The notes below the pieces were generated by a model that was not told the DNA's origin, did no database searches, and was given only the letters and a program-made list of their open reading frames with translations. From Pictodentalium vernedei (taxonomy: Eukaryota > Mollusca > Scaphopoda > Dentaliida > Dentaliidae), in assembly GCA_031216915.1 (NCBI GenBank), contig CM062297.1, forward strand, positions 543,824,971 to 543,888,970: DNA of 64,000 nt, read 5' to 3'. Position 1 is the first letter of the stretch. Each line of letters starts with the position of its first letter. This document shows, piece after piece, positions 8,984 through 22,600 of this stretch. The translations under genes were made by a program, and so were the position numbers.

Positions 8984-9327
8984 TTATTTCTTGGGATTAA
9001 CAACACTTTCGACAGCCAGAGTCACCTCGTGTCGGACAGTTTTATTGGCGGAGGAAGCCGAAGTACCCGGAAAGAACCACCGAGCAATGGCAAGAAATTG
9101 TCAGACTCCCCAACGTACTAACTCCACATAAGCAGGGTTAACATTGGTTGAAGACAAGTGCACCATCGACGTTTAGTACGCCTTAGTACACAACGCCACT
9201 TGGGTATTTCGGATTAAGTGTCTTGCCCAAGAACACACGCGTTTACTGCAGGTGGGATTGGAACCGAGAACCCTTCGGCCTGCAGCTTACATCTCTACCT
9301 ACCGAGCCACCACACCGCACACCCAGT
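8984..9327 (-). mobile_element. tRNA-derived SINE (type A), with 12-bp target-site duplication
   Basis: The element lies in minus orientation. Its tRNA-like head is at the right (about 9250-9318), with a degraded B box (GGATTGGAACC on the plus strand) and an A-box region near CTACCTACCGAGCC. The middle has the phrase AGTGTCTTGCCCAAG, also in the copy at 18874-19255. The left end is a T-rich tail. Flanking GAAGGCCTGAAT occurs at 8972-8983 and 9328-9339, a perfect 12-bp duplication that defines both ends. Confidence 0.8.
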
Positions 9328-9339
9328 GAAGGCCTGAAT

Positions 9340-10123
9340 GAAATGACGACAATTACATGTATTTATCAAGCAAGGTATGTTTTTGGAATGTCTCCGGTGA
9401 AGGTATGCCATAATAATATAGTTGGAATAAATGACATTTTACTGAACGGTCCTGCGTCACGACAATTACATGTCTTTACCGTTGGAATACCCCCCCCCCC
9501 CCCCCCGCCGTCTTCACCCCCGCGCCCCCACATTCCCTCTACACCTCTGCTTGGAAACTATAAAAACTCAGTTTAAGACGTGGTGGAAACCTGAGGAGAT
9601 CCACCAATCGGCGCGTGTAATTGTCAAACTTCTCGGTTTTGACTAGATCAAAGCCAAAAACGGAGTTCAAAATTGCATTCTTTGACGACATATGCGTATC
9701 CTCTACTTTTGCCCAATATGAACACCCCCATGAGCTAAGGTGAACTGACGTGTTTCCTCCAGAAACACAAGGCATTGGAATGGCTCTTGTGAAATTGAAA
9801 ATAAAAATTGTAAAAAAAAAAATGTTTAGTAGCTGCACTGGCCAAAGTGTACATGCCTTTGTGTATTTGTGTTGGTTGTTGGTATTTATGTCCGTTTGTA
9901 TACAGTGCAACTGAACGGAATAATTCATTATGCGTTGGACTACTTCCAAAGTTGCAGTCAGAAATAATACAATCTGCGAACAGAAGCTTATGAGAAAACT
10001 ATTTCTGTTCGAAAAACTGTTGAAATATTTTACTTAGTTGATGCCTCGCTGTCAGATCTTATACGAAGAAAATAACTGATTGAATGTATCCACTGTAATG
10101 GCTTGAAATGGCCAATTAAAACG
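9340..10123. other. Non-coding stretch, left flank of fold-back element
   Basis: Contains a C run near 9490-9507. A 136-codon minus-strand open frame (9539-9949) has ordinary amino-acid composition but no domain I recognise and no clear splice sites. Otherwise nothing identifiable. Confidence 0.35.
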
Positions 10124-10249
10124 AGCGCTGTGAAATCCGTTACTTATTCCCAGTTCCTTATTCGACTTTCTAAATTTAGCGGAAATTTGAAAAATAAATG
10201 GCCTTCTTGGGTGGCGCCCTAAGACACAGGACTATTCAAACCCTAAGGT

Positions 10250-12855
10250 TCACCCTCCCACCCCTTTTTAGGGGCCAGATTGGACCCTAAAAGTGGACCC
10301 TAAAAGTGACCAAATGGTCAAAATCGTAATTATTGATGGAAATTCGCGGAACAAACGGCGTCATAGGGTGGCCCCGAAAATACAAGATCATTCAAATCCT
10401 AAGGTTCACCCTCCAACCTCTTTTTAGGGGCCATATTGGACCCTAAAAGTGACCAAAGGGTCAAACTCGTAACTGTTTGCCGTAATTCGCGGAACAAACG
10501 GCGTTATAGGGTGGTGCCCTAAAATGCAAGATTATTCAAATCCTAAGGTTCGCTCTCCCGCCCCTTTTTAGGGGCCAGATTGGACCCTAAAAGTGACCAA
10601 ATGGTCAAAATCGTAATTATTGACCGAAATTCGGCGAACACACGGCGTTATAGGGTGGCGCCCTAAAATACAAGGTTATTCAAATCCTAAGGTTCACACT
10701 CCCACCCCTTTTTAGGGGCCAGATTGGACCCTTAAAGTGACCAAATGGTCAAAATCGTAATTATTGACGGAAATTCGCGGAACAAACGGCCTTATAGGGT
10801 GGCGCCCTAAAATACAAGATTATTCAAATCCTAAGGTTCACCCTCCCACCCCTTTTAGGGGCCAGATTTAACCCTAAAGTGGCCAAATGGTCAAAATTGT
10901 AATTATTGATGGAAATTCGCGAAACAAACGGCGCCATAGGGCGGCGCCCTAAAATACAAGATCATTCAAATCCTAAGGTTCACCCTCCAACCCCCTTTTA
11001 GGGCCCACATTGGATCCTAAAAGTGACCAAATGGTCAAAATCGTAATTATTGACGGAAATTCGCGGAACAAACGGCCTTATAGGGTGGCGCCCTAAAATG
11101 TAAGATTATTCAAATCCTAAGGTCCGCCCTCTCACCCCTTTTTAGGGGCCAGATTGGCCCCTAAAAGTGACCAAACGGTCAAAATCGTAATTATTGACCG
11201 AAATTCGGCGAACACACGGCGTTATAGGGTGGCGCCCTAAAATACAAGATTATTCAAATCCTAAGGTTCACCCCTCCCACCCCTTTTTAGGGGCCACATT
11301 GGACCCTAAAAGTGATCAAATGGTCAAAATCGTAATTATTGATGGAAATTCGCGGAACAAACGACGTCATAGGGTGGCGCCCGAAAATACAAGATCATTC
11401 AAATCCTAAGGTTCACCCTCCAACCCCTTTTTAGGGGCCCGATTGGACCCTAATAGTGACCAAATGGTCAAAATCGTAATTATTGAAGGAAATTCGCGGA
11501 ACAAACGGCCTTATAGGGTGGCGCCCTAAAATACAAGATTATTCAAATTCTAAGGTTCACCCTCCCAGCCCTTTTTAGGAGCCACATTGGACCCTAAAAG
11601 TGATCAAATGGTCAAAATTGTAATTATTGATGGAAATACGCGGAACAAACGGCGTCATAGGGTGGCGCCCTAAAATACAAGATCATTCAAATCCTAAGGT
11701 TCACCCTCCAATCCCTTTTAGGGCCCACATTGAACCCTAAAAGTGACCAAATGGTCAAAATCGTAATTATTGACCGAAATTCGCGGAACACACGGCGTTA
11801 TAGGGTGGCGCCCTAAAATGCAAGATTATTCAAATCCTAAGGTTCGCCCTTCCACCCTTTTTAGGGGCCAGATTGGACCCTAAAAGTGACCAAATGGTCA
11901 AACTAGTAATTATTGACGGAAATTCGCGGAACAAACGTTATATAGATTATTCAAATCCTAAGGTTCACCCTCCCACTCCTTTTTAGGGGCCAGCTTTAAC
12001 CCTAAAAGTGACCAAATGTTCAAAATCGTACTTATTGATGGAAATTCGCGGAACAAACGACGTCATAGGGTGGCGCCCGAAAATACAAGATCATTCAAAT
12101 CTTAAGGTTCACCCTCCAACCCCTTTTTAGGGGCCATATTGGACCCTAAAAGTGACCAAATGGTCAAACTCGTAACTGTTGACCGTAATTCCCGGAACAT
12201 ACGGCGTTATAGGGTGGCGCCCTAAAATGCAAGATTATTCAAATCCTAAAGTTCGCCCTCCCACCCTTTTTAGGGGCCAGATTGGACCCTAAAAGTGACC
12301 AAATGGTCAAAATCGTAATTATTGACGGAAATTCGCGGAACAAACGGCCTTATAGGGTGGCGCCCTAAAATACCAGATTATTCAAATACTAAGGTTCACC
12401 CTCCCACCCCTTTTAGGGGCCAGATTTAACCCTAAAAGTGACCAAATGGTCAAAATCGTAATTATTGATGGAAATTCGCGGAACAAACGGCGCCATAGGA
12501 TGGCGCCCTAAAATACAAGATTATTCAAATCCTAAGGTTCACCCTCCAACCCCTTTTTAGGGACCACATTGGACCCTAAAAGTGACCAAATGGTCAAAAT
12601 CGTAATTATTGACCGAAATTCGCGGAACATACGGCGTTATAGGGTGGCGCCCTAAAATACAAGATTATTCAAATCCTAAGGTTCACCCTCCCACTCCTTT
12701 TTTGGGGCCACAATGGACCCTAAATGTGACCAAATGGTCAAAATCGTAATTGTTTGCCGTAATTCGCGGAACAAACGGCGTTATAGGGTGGCTACAATGC
12801 AAGATTATTCAAATCCTAAGGTTCACCCCTCCCACCCCTTTTTAGGGTCCACATC
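10250..12855 (+). repeat. Satellite array, left arm, ~144-bp monomer, about 18 copies
   Basis: Each monomer reads GGTTCACCCTCCCACCCC, then GGGGCCAGATTGGACCC, AAAGTGACCAAATGGTC, an ATCGTAATTATTG block, AATTCGCGGAACAAACGGC, ATAGGGTGGCGCCCTAAAA and a CAAGATTATTCAAATCC join. Monomers differ at the block after TTATTG (GATGG, GACGG, GACCG, or GTTTGCCG), giving four classes that are interleaved rather than sorted. Open frames through the array are by-products of the repeat and do not look like genes. Confidence 0.9.
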
Positions 12856-13169
12856 GGTCAAGCGTTGGAAAAACAATAAGTGTTATTTGTCTGTAAATGA
12901 CCACTTGATGCACATTGCTTTTCATCGTGTCCTTCATTATTATCTCGGATTGCATTATGCAACTGAAACCCAGTGAAGGAGTTCAAGATTTTTGTTGAGT
13001 AACCAGACGATTGTTTCGAAATAGGGTTTTGTAATGATTGACTTATAATTGTCATTGAAAGATGAAGTAGTTTTATTTTTACTCACTCACACATTTTGTA
13101 ATTAGCGATAATTTTAGTTTTGATGCCGAAATATCGTCACATCATTCAACAAATTGCTAACACTGATAT

Positions 13170-13330
13170 ATACATCAATCCCTGTGTATAAGCTTCCAGT
13201 GGTGGGCCATGGAGTGGTGGGGGTGGGAGACGGCAGGTGGACCCAGGTGCAAACTGCCACTTACTGTTTTTAACTCCATCTTTCCTCGGGAGGCGCCAGA
13301 ATCGATCTCAGAGCTTCAGAATTTGAAATG
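13170..13330. repeat. Inner inverted repeat, left copy
   Basis: Shares ATCAATCCCTGTGTATAAGC, CCAGTGGTGGG, GCAAACTGCCACTTACTG and GCTTCAGAATTTGAAA with the reverse complement of about 14555-14720. The two copies are diverged by substitutions and small gaps, so this palindrome is older than any recent insertion. Confidence 0.6.
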
Positions 13331-14554
13331 TCAGACTGCACTAAGTTTATATAAAATGAAACAAACCTATCACCCAGAAGTAATTTCTTTCACTTTATAT
13401 AAGGTTAGTGAATTTTGCTCCCTAGAGTGCCCACCCGCTGTCTCTGGACACTTCGGCTAGTGTCCAATCCGTGTACATCTAATTTTCTTCTTTATATTTC
13501 TTGCCCAGTTAGCACATACGATTACCATTGAAGCTGATTTTTTCTTCTTTATATTTCTTGCCCTGTTAGCACATACTATTACCTTTGAAGCTGATGTCTT
13601 GGCACAATCCTTACTACCTTTCTCTCACAGATACTGGCACAGATTGGGCATGAAGTAATTGGTTCTTGATTCCCCTCGCCCACTATATTGTGTATGATAC
13701 ACAATAATGTGTTTAGCAGGAGACTGGAATTAACAAACAATGAATTATGTACGATATAACACTTTGCCCCCCCCCCCCCTTCCAAAAAGTGCACCAAGGC
13801 ATTTCTTTTAATGCTGTCTTAGTCTTTGTTGAGGAAAACAAACGCAACAGTCTCTATTTATCACAAGGGTGTAACTCGACAATGCATTTAAAAAAAGACA
13901 ATGCTATTTTCCGGTAATATTTCCCGGTACTTTTCCCGTTGTGGCCTACAGAAATCAGTCGCCTAGCCGCCTGGCTTGGGGGGGGGGGGGGAGGGGCTGG
14001 GTGCTTTGGCGGTGGGATAAGGTGATCATGACCATGTTTCACATAACAAAAACTCCCCAAATCATGATTGTCCCCAATGGAGCTACACACACTAAAATTA
14101 CTTCATGTTGAATCTTAAAGCACGGGGTTTTGCAAAATGTTCTGTTTGGTCTTCATGACATTGCCTCACTCCCCTACTTCCCTGAAGGGAAGTACGAGGA
14201 GTGGAAATGACCGAGGTCCTAGTTAGAATTGAGGGGGACCTTCGAAATCCCACCAAGTCTTTTCAAATATCAAGGTTGCCCACACACACACATACTTTAA
14301 GAACGAAAACAAACTGGCTAGCCCCCCCCCCCCCCCACCCCCACAGACAATTATAAAATCCGGGCTACGCCCCTGCTATATTGTATATAACTATATATAA
14401 TCGATTTCTCTATTTTCGAAATGGGGATGGGGGGGGGGGGGCGGGCAAGTTCGATATAACGCTGACATATTTCGAAGGACTGACCCATGGAATTGGGCGC
14501 ACCCCCCCCCCCTCCCCACGGTTGAGGGTCTGGAGGCCCCTCTACGTATATTTT

Positions 14555-14890
14555 TTTCAAATTCTGAAGCACTGAAATCGAGTCTGATGCCTCCTGGGAA
14601 TGATAGATGTTAAAAACAGTAAGTGACAGTTTGTATTTGGGGTAAGTGACAGTTTGTATTTGAATTGAAGATCCCCTCCCGTCCCACCACTGGGAGCTCA
14701 CACACAGGGATTGGTGGAGTGTGCACATGGGGTCCCATTTATAATGACTCCTAAGGCTTTGGGTGTATTTGGGGTAAGTGACAGTTTGTATTTGAATTGA
14801 AGATCCCCTCCCGTCCCACCACTGGGAGCTCACACACAGGGATTGGTGGAGTGTGCACATGGGGTCCCAGTTATGATGGCTCCCAAGGCT
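14555..14890. repeat. Inner inverted repeat, right copy, with a ~128-bp tandem duplication
   Basis: The reverse complement of the left copy. A ~128-bp unit (GGGGTAAGTGACAGTTTG, CCCCTCCCGTCCCACCACTG, ATTGGTGGAGTGTGCACATG) is repeated back to back at about 14638-14762 and 14770-14890. Because the duplication keeps a minus-strand frame open it yields a duplicated peptide, which I do not regard as a gene. Confidence 0.6.
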
Positions 14891-16319
14891 TTGGTGGGTA
14901 TCATTGGGGTATCAAGAATAAACAGAAAGATAGTGCTTGAAATACATGTATATTGTTACTGATAGAATAAAGAATAAAAAGATTAAAACAGCTATGATAG
15001 TGGACTGTTTTTAGTTTGAAAACCAAAAGCTATCTCACTGTTTAGGAGAATTGCTTTTATTTTAGAAGGGTTTTGTAATATGTTTTAACTATTGTTATTT
15101 TATGTACTTAGCAGATGCCTCTCTTATGTTTCTCACTGTTTGTATCATTTTATTTTTATGTAATTTATTCAGTAAAACAATTTTAGATTTGTTTAACTTA
15201 TCTTTTCTTTTAAAGTTTTCTCAATAAGTGAAGGGTGGTGGAAATAAATGCATAATGGGGACGGGTCAGTGGGTGATCCCATACTGTCAGAACGCACTTG
15301 TTCCAGTCGTTTGTGTTTTTCCCATTTGCATTTCTCCGAGGTAATTATATTATTAAATACATAAAAATATATTATGCGACAATCAACTATTTTTACAAGA
15401 TTATCACCCACTGAAGGTCTCTGTTTCGTAGTAGTCAGAGTGGATTTCGACAATGACGGACAACCCGATAGTACACATTAACTGAGGTATGCAATCAAAC
15501 AAGGTTTGATAAAATAAAAATAAGAAACTTGCTCATCAGGCTTTATGCGGATTGATTCGGTTGAGGGGGCTGATGTCGCCTTACACACAAATATCACTCC
15601 ACAATAACACTGATCATAAGGAACAGATCAAGCAAAAGCAATTATTTATACCTTCTTCAGATACTAAAGCTCACTTCCATAAATGAGGTGTTCACCCGAC
15701 AGTGGCCGATAAAAGCCCAACCCATAACTGATATTCCAACCTATCTGCTTATTGACAGACATGTACCAACACTACAAGTAATTATACAATTAAGTAGGTG
15801 AATAAATATGTTTTTGGTCAGCATATGCCAGACCAGAATATGATATTAGAAGCACACGCGTGTGGTGATGGTCTCTGAAGTTGAACACGTCTATAGTGGG
15901 TGCTTCATATTGGACTGTATTTCTATTTTCACACAACATAGCTTGGCGGATTTATTAATTGTCCCACTGAGATGTTCAATGTTAGCAGTAACTTAAGCAA
16001 ATCTGTAATGCCATATCATGGGTTTACAGAAGGATGCAATCCAGAAATGACCACTGTATGTGTTCCATCGGAGAAGACTTTTACTGTAGATAATGCCTGC
16101 TGATATCCCCCGTGTCCGGTTTTGCTAGCCCCTATCAACACATAACTACCATTTTAAAGCCCAGATAGAGGTCCCAAAAAAGGTTTTCTATCGGGCCAGT
16201 TGAACTGTCAATCGCCTCTATTCCAAAGGGGTCCCCATCAACACCAAGAAAATCCAGCGACGATTGCCAAGTATAGTAACTGTTTCTAATGTACCCATTT
16301 GTGTCCTTGATGTTTTGTA

Positions 16320-16699
16320 ACTGGCCCTTTTGGAAGTCTTAGCATGGTCCTAAATGATGTCCGATCGGGGCACCCGAGATGTCAATCTTTTTAGTCCTCG
16401 CTGCCTCTCATAAACCACAAAATATCTAGCTCTTTTCACAAACTTTGTTGATATTTTGTAACTGACCCTTTTCGGGGTCTTAGTAGGGTCCGATATGGCG
16501 TCCGATTGGGGATGACGTCGTGTCAATTTTCTATTCCTCGGATGCAATCTATCAGCAATAAAATATCTGATGATTTTTACCTATTTTTGTAACATTTTAC
16601 AACTGGGCGTTTCAGGGCTTCAGTAGGGCCCATAAATAGGGTCGAAGGATGAACCCGAGGATTTGAATAATCTCGTAATTTACAGTGCCACCCTAGAAG
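16320..16699. repeat. Highly diverged relatives of the satellite monomer at the inner edge of the right arm
   Basis: Three related units (starting near 16315, 16455 and 16595) share GTAACTG..CCTTTT, a GTCTTAG.A.GGTCC core and GTCCGATCGGG-like sequence. They resemble the main monomer only in outline, and similarity to the consensus rises going right into the array. This gradient is typical of satellite arrays, where edge units escape homogenisation. Confidence 0.45.
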
Positions 16700-19600
16700 G
16701 CCATTTGTTCTCAATATTTCAGCCAATAATTACCATTTTGACCGTTTGGTAACTTTTAAGAGTCCAATTTGGCCCCAAAAAAGGATCGGGAGGGTTAACG
16801 TTAGGATTTGAATAAGCTTATATTTTCGGGCGCCACCCTATAATAATAAAATAATAACAGTAAATTCAGTTTAGAGCCGTGAATCCACCTAATTGCTCTC
16901 AGGCTTTACACCAAAAACAAAAAAAAAACAAAAGATAAAAAAACAAAAAAAAAACGCCGTTGGTTCCGCAAATTTCCATCAATAATTATGACTTTGACCA
17001 TTTGGTCACTTTTAGGGTCCAATCTGGCCCCTAAAAATGGGTGGAAGGGTGAACCTTAGGACTTGAATAATCTTGCATTTTAGGGCGCCACCCTATAACG
17101 CTGTTTGTTAAGCGAACTTCGACCAACAATTACGATTTTGACGATTTGGTCACTTTTAGGGTCGAATGTGGCCCTAGAAAGGGGCTGGAAGGTGAACCTT
17201 AGGATTTGAATGATCTTGTATTTTAGGGCGCCACCCTATAACGCCGTTTGTTCCGCGAATTACGATAAATAATTATGATTTTGACTTTGGTCACATTTAG
17301 GGTCCAATGAAGCCCCTAAAAAGGGGTGCGAGGGCGAACCTTAGAATTTGAATTATCTTGCAGTTTAGGGCGCCACCCTATAAGGCCGTTTGTTCCGCGA
17401 ATTTCCGTCAATAATTACGATTTCGACCATTCGGTCACTTTAAGGGTCCAATGTGGCCCCTAAAAAGGGGTGGGAAGGTGAACCTTAGGATTTGAATGAT
17501 CTTGTATTTTAGGGCGCCACCCTATGACGCCGTTTGTTCCGCGAATTTCCATCAATAATTACGATTTTAACCGTTTGGTCACTTTTAGCGTTAAATCTGG
17601 CCCCTAAAGGGGTGGGAGGGTGAACCTTAGGATTTGAATAATCTTGCAGTTTAGGGCGCCACCCTATAAGGCCGTTTGTTCCGCGAATTTCCGTCAATAA
17701 TTACGATTTTGACCATGTGGTCACTTTTAGGGTCCAATCTGGCCCCTAAAAAGGAGTGGGAGGGTGAACCTTAGGATTTGAATAATCTTGTATTTTAGGG
17801 CGCCACCCTATAACGCCGTGTGTTCCGCTAATTTCGGTCAATAATTACGATTTTGACCATTTGGTCACTTCTAGGGTCCAATGTGGCCCCTAAAAAGGGG
17901 TGGGAGGGTGAACCTTAGGATTTGAATAATCTTGTATTTTAGGGCGCCACCCTATAACGCCGTGGGTTCGCCGAATTTCGGTCAGTAATTATGATTTCGA
18001 CCGTTTGGTCACTTTTAGGGTCCAATCTGGCCCCTAAAAAGGGGAGGGAGTGTGAACCTTAGGATTTGAATAATCTTGTATTTTAGGGCGCCACCCTATA
18101 GCGCCGTGTGTTCCCCGAATTTCGGTCAATAATTACGATTTTGACCGTTTGGTCACTTTTAGGGTCCAATGTGGCCCCTAAAAAGGCGTGGGATGGTGAA
18201 CCTTAGGATTTGAATAATCTTGCATTTTAGGGCGCCACCCTATAACGCCGTGTGTTCCCCGAATTTCGGTCAATAATTACAATTTTGACCATTAGGTGAC
18301 TTTTAGGGTCCAATCTGGCCCCTAAAAAGAGGTGAGAGGGCGAACCTTAGGATTTGAATAATCTTGCATTTTAGGGCGCCACCCTATAACGCCGTTTGTT
18401 CCGCGAATTACGGCCAACAGTTACGAATTTGACCATTTGGTCACTTTTAGGGTCCAATATGGCCCCTAAAAATGGGTTGGAGGGTGGATCTTAGGATTTG
18501 AATGATCTTGTATTTTCGGGTGCCACCCTATGACGTCGTTTGTTCCGCGAATTTCCGTCAATAATTAGGATTTTGACCTTAGGATTTGAATGATCTTGTA
18601 TTTTTGGGCGCCACCCTATTACGCCGTTTGTTCCGCGAATTTCCATCAATAATTACGATTTTGACCATTTGGTCACTGTTAGGGTTAAATCTGGCCCCTA
18701 AAAGGGGTGGGAGGGTGAACCTTAGGATTTGAATAATCTTGTATTTTAGGGCGCCACCCTATAAGGCAGTTTGTTCCGCGAATTTCCGTCAATAATTACG
18801 ATTTTGACCGTTTGGTCACTTTTAGGGTCCAATGTGGCCCCTAAAAAGGGGTGGGATGGTGAACCTTAGGATTATTTATTTATATTTATTTATTTATTGG
18901 TGTTTAAGGTCACATACTTATGCACAATGGCTAATCGTGACCGTGACAGTTTTTCGGGTGGAGGAAGCCGGAGTACCCGGAGAGAACCACCGAGCAACGG
19001 CGAGCAGCTGTCAGCTCTCCAACATCGTAACTCTGAACTCTGAACCGCAGCACAGGCAGGGTTAGATTGGTTGAAGACATGTGCACCATCGATGTGCAGT
19101 ACGCCTCAGTACACAGCGTCATCGTGCCCCCATGTAGGCAATCGGGGTGAAGTGTCTTGCCCAAGGACACAACGCGGTTGCCGCAGGCGGGATTTGAACC
19201 GAGGACCTCTCGGCTTGCAGCCTGCACCTCTACCAACTGAGCCATCGCGCCCCCTGAACCTTAGGATTTGAATAATCTTGCATTTTAGGGCGCCACCCTA
19301 TAACGCCGTGTGTTCCCCGAATTTCGGTCAATAATTACAATTTTGACCATTTGGTGACTTTTAGGGTCCAATCTGGCCCCTAAAAAGGGGTGAGAGGGCG
19401 AACCTTAGGATTTGAATAATCTTGCATTTTAGGGCGCCACCCTATAACGCCGTTTGTTCCGCGAATTACGGCCAACAGTTACGAATTTGACCATTTGGTC
19501 ACTTTTAGGGTCCAATCTGACCCCTAAAAAGGAGTGGGAGGGAGAACCTTAGGATTTGAATAATCTTGTATTTTAGGTCGCCACACTAAAACACCGTGTG

Positions 19601-22600
19601 TTCCGCGAATTTCGGTCAATAATTACGATTCTGACCGTTTGGTCACTTTTAGGATCCAATGTGGGCCCTAAAAAGGGGTTGGAGGATGAACCTTAGGATT
19701 TGAATGATCTTGTATTTTAGGGCGCCACCCTATGACGCCGTTTGTTCCGCGTATTTCCATGAATAATTACGATTTTGTCCATTTGGTCACTTTTAGGGTT
19801 AAATCTGGCCCCTAAAAGGGGTGGGAGGGTGAACCTTAGGATTTGAATAATCTTGTATTTTCTGGCGCCACCATATAAAGCCGTTTGTTCCGCGAATTTC
19901 GGTCAATAATTACTATTTTGACCGTTTGGTCACTTTTAGGGTCCAATCTGGCCCTAAAAAGGGGTGAGAGGGCGAACCTTAGGATTTGAATAATCTTGCA
20001 TTTTAGAGCGCCACCCTACCCTATAATGCCATTTGTTCCGTGACTTATGGACAACAGTTACGAGTTTGACCGTTTGGTCACTTTTAGGGTCCAATGTGGG
20101 CCCTAAAAAGGGGTTGGAGGATGAACCTTAGGATTTGAATGATCTTGTATTTTAGGGCGCCACCCTATGACGCCGTTTGTTCCGCGTATTTCCATGAATA
20201 ATTACGATTTTGACCATTTGGTCACTTTTAGGGTCCGATATGGCTCCTAAAAGGGGGTGGGAGGGTGAACCTTAGGATTTGAATAATCTTGTATTTTAGG
20301 GCGCCACCCTATTAACGCCGTGTGTTCGCCAAATTTCGGTCAATAATTACGATTTTGACCGTTTGGTCACTTTTAGGGTCCAATCTGGCCCCTAAAAAGG
20401 GGTGAGACGCCGAACCTTAGGATTTGAATAATCTTGCATTTTAGGGCGCCACCCTATAACGCCGTTTGTTCCGCGACTTACGGCCAACAGTTACGAGTTT
20501 AACCATTTGGTCACTTTTAGGGTCCAATATGGCCCCTAAAAAGGGGTTGGAGGGTGAACTTTAGGATTTGAATGATCTTGTATTTTCGGGCGCCACCCTA
20601 TGACGCCGTTTTTTTCCGCGAATATCCATCAATAATTACGATTTTGACCATTTGGTCACTTTTAGGGTCCAATCTGGCCCCTAAAAACGGGTGGGAGGGA
20701 GGGTGAACCCTAGGATTTGAATAATCTTGTATTTAGGGCGCCACCCTATAACGCCATTTGTTCCGCGAATTTCCGTCAATAATTACGATTTTGACCATTG
20801 GTCACTTTTAGGGTCCAATTTAGCCCCTAAATAGGGGTGGGGGTGAACCTTAGGATTTGAATAATCTTGTATTTTAGGGCGCCAACCTCTAGCGCCGTGG
20901 GTTCCGCGAATTTCCATCAATAATTACGATTTTGGCCATTTAGTCACTCTTAGGGTCCAATCTGGCCCCTAATTAGGGGTGGGGGTGAACCTTAGGACTT
21001 GAATAATGTTGCATTTTAAGGCGCCACCCTATAACGCCGTGTGTTCGCCGAATTTCGGTCAATAATTACGATTTTGACCGTTTGGTCACTTTTAGGGTCC
21101 GATGTGGGTCCTAAAAAGGGGTTGGAGGGTGAACTTTAGGATTTGAATGATCTTGTATTTTAGGGCGCCACCCTATGACGTCGTTTGTTCCGCGAATTTC
21201 CATCAATAATTACGATTTTGACCATTTGGTCACTTTTAGGGTCCGACGTGGCCCCTAAAAAGGGGCGGGAGGGTGAACCTTAGGACTTGAATAATCTTGT
21301 ATTTTAGGGCGCCACCATATAACGCCGTGCGTTCGCCGAATTTCGGGGAATAATTACGATTTTGACCGTTTGGTCACTTTTAGGGTCCAATGTGGCCCCT
21401 AAAAATGGGTGAGAGGGCAAACCTTAGGATTTGAATAATCTTGCATTTTAGGGCGCCACCCTATATCGCCGTTTGTTCCGCGAATTACGGCCAACAATTA
21501 CGATTTTGACCATTTGGTCACTTTTAGGGTCCAATGTGGGCCCTAAAAAGGGGTTGGAGGGTGAACCTTAGGATTTGAATGATCTTGTATTTTAGGGCGC
21601 CACCCTATGACGCCGTTTGTTCCGCGAATTTCCATCAATAATTACGATTTTGACCATTTCGTCACTTTTAGGGTTAAATCTAGCCCTAAAAGGGGTGGGA
21701 GGGTGAACCTTAGGATTTGAATAATCTTGTATTTTAGGGCGCCACCCTATAACGCCGTTTGTTCTGCGAATTTCCGTCAATAATTACGATTTTGACCATT
21801 TGGTCACTTTTAGTGTCCAATCTGGCCCCTAAAAAGGGGTGGGAGTGTGAACCTTAGTATTTGAATAATCTTGTATTTTAGGGCGCCACCCTATAACGCC
21901 GTGTGTTCGCCGAATTTCGGTCAATAATTACGATTTTGACCATTTGGTCACTTTTAGGGTCCAATCTGGCCCTTAAAAAGGGGTGGGAGGGCGAACCTTA
22001 GGATTTGAATAATCTTGCATTTTAGGGCGCCACCCTATAACGCCGTTTGTTCCGCGAATTACGGCCAACAGTTACGAGTTTGACCATTTTCACTTTTAGG
22101 GTCCAATATGGCCCCTAAAAAGGGGTTGGAGGGTGAACCTTAGGATTTGAAGGATCTTGTATTTTTGGGCGCCACCCTATGACGCCGTTTGTTCTGCGAT
22201 TTCCATCAATAATCACAATTTTGACCATTTTGTCACTTGTAGTCCAATCTGGCCCCTAAAAAGGAGTAGGAGGGTGAACCTTAGGATTTGAATAATCTTG
22301 TATTTTAGGGCGCCACCCTATAACGCCGTGTGTTCCGCGAATTTCGGTCAATAATTACGATTTTGACCATTTGGTCACTTTTAGGGTCCAATGTGGCCCC
22401 TAAAAAGGGGTGGGAGGGTGAACCTTAGGATTTGAATAATCTTGTATTTTAGGGCGCCACCCAATAACGCCGTGTGTTCCCCGAATTTCGGTCAATAATT
22501 ACAATTTTGACCATTTGGTGACTTTTAGGGTCCAATCTGGCCCCTAAAAACGGGTGAGGGCGAACCTTAGGATTTGAATAATCTTGCATTTTAGGGCGCC

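Larger units (their letters stand above)
12856..16319. other. Central segment of fold-back element
   Basis: No intact gene. It contains a tandem ~65-bp duplication near 13478-13602 (TTCTTCTTTATATTTCTTGCC twice), homopolymer C/G runs at 13768-13780, 13980-13991, 14323-14336, 14430-14441 and 14502-14512, an inner inverted pair (13170-13330 against 14555-14720) and a palindromic fragment near 14160-14232 related to the one at 30272-30360. The rest, about 14900-16300, is AT-rich with nothing I can identify. Confidence 0.5.

Noticed and set aside
9539-9949. 136-codon minus-strand open frame that might be a host exon
   Set aside because: Composition is plausible, but there is no recognised domain, no convincing splice acceptor/donor pair, and the C-terminus runs into a C-rich repeat.
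11194-12976. ORFs of 60-90 codons in the satellite array
   Set aside because: The same peptide (RNKRRHRVAP and similar) recurs in every open copy of the 144-bp monomer on both arms; it is a repeat by-product with no start or stop conservation.
14351-14860. 169-codon minus-strand ORF with internally duplicated peptide
   Set aside because: The duplicated peptide comes from the ~128-bp tandem DNA duplication; no domain, and Gly/Pro runs from homopolymer tracts.
19186-19255. Possible functional tRNA gene
   Set aside because: A and B boxes are intact, but it is the head of a SINE with target-site duplication and lacks a clean tRNA 3' half.
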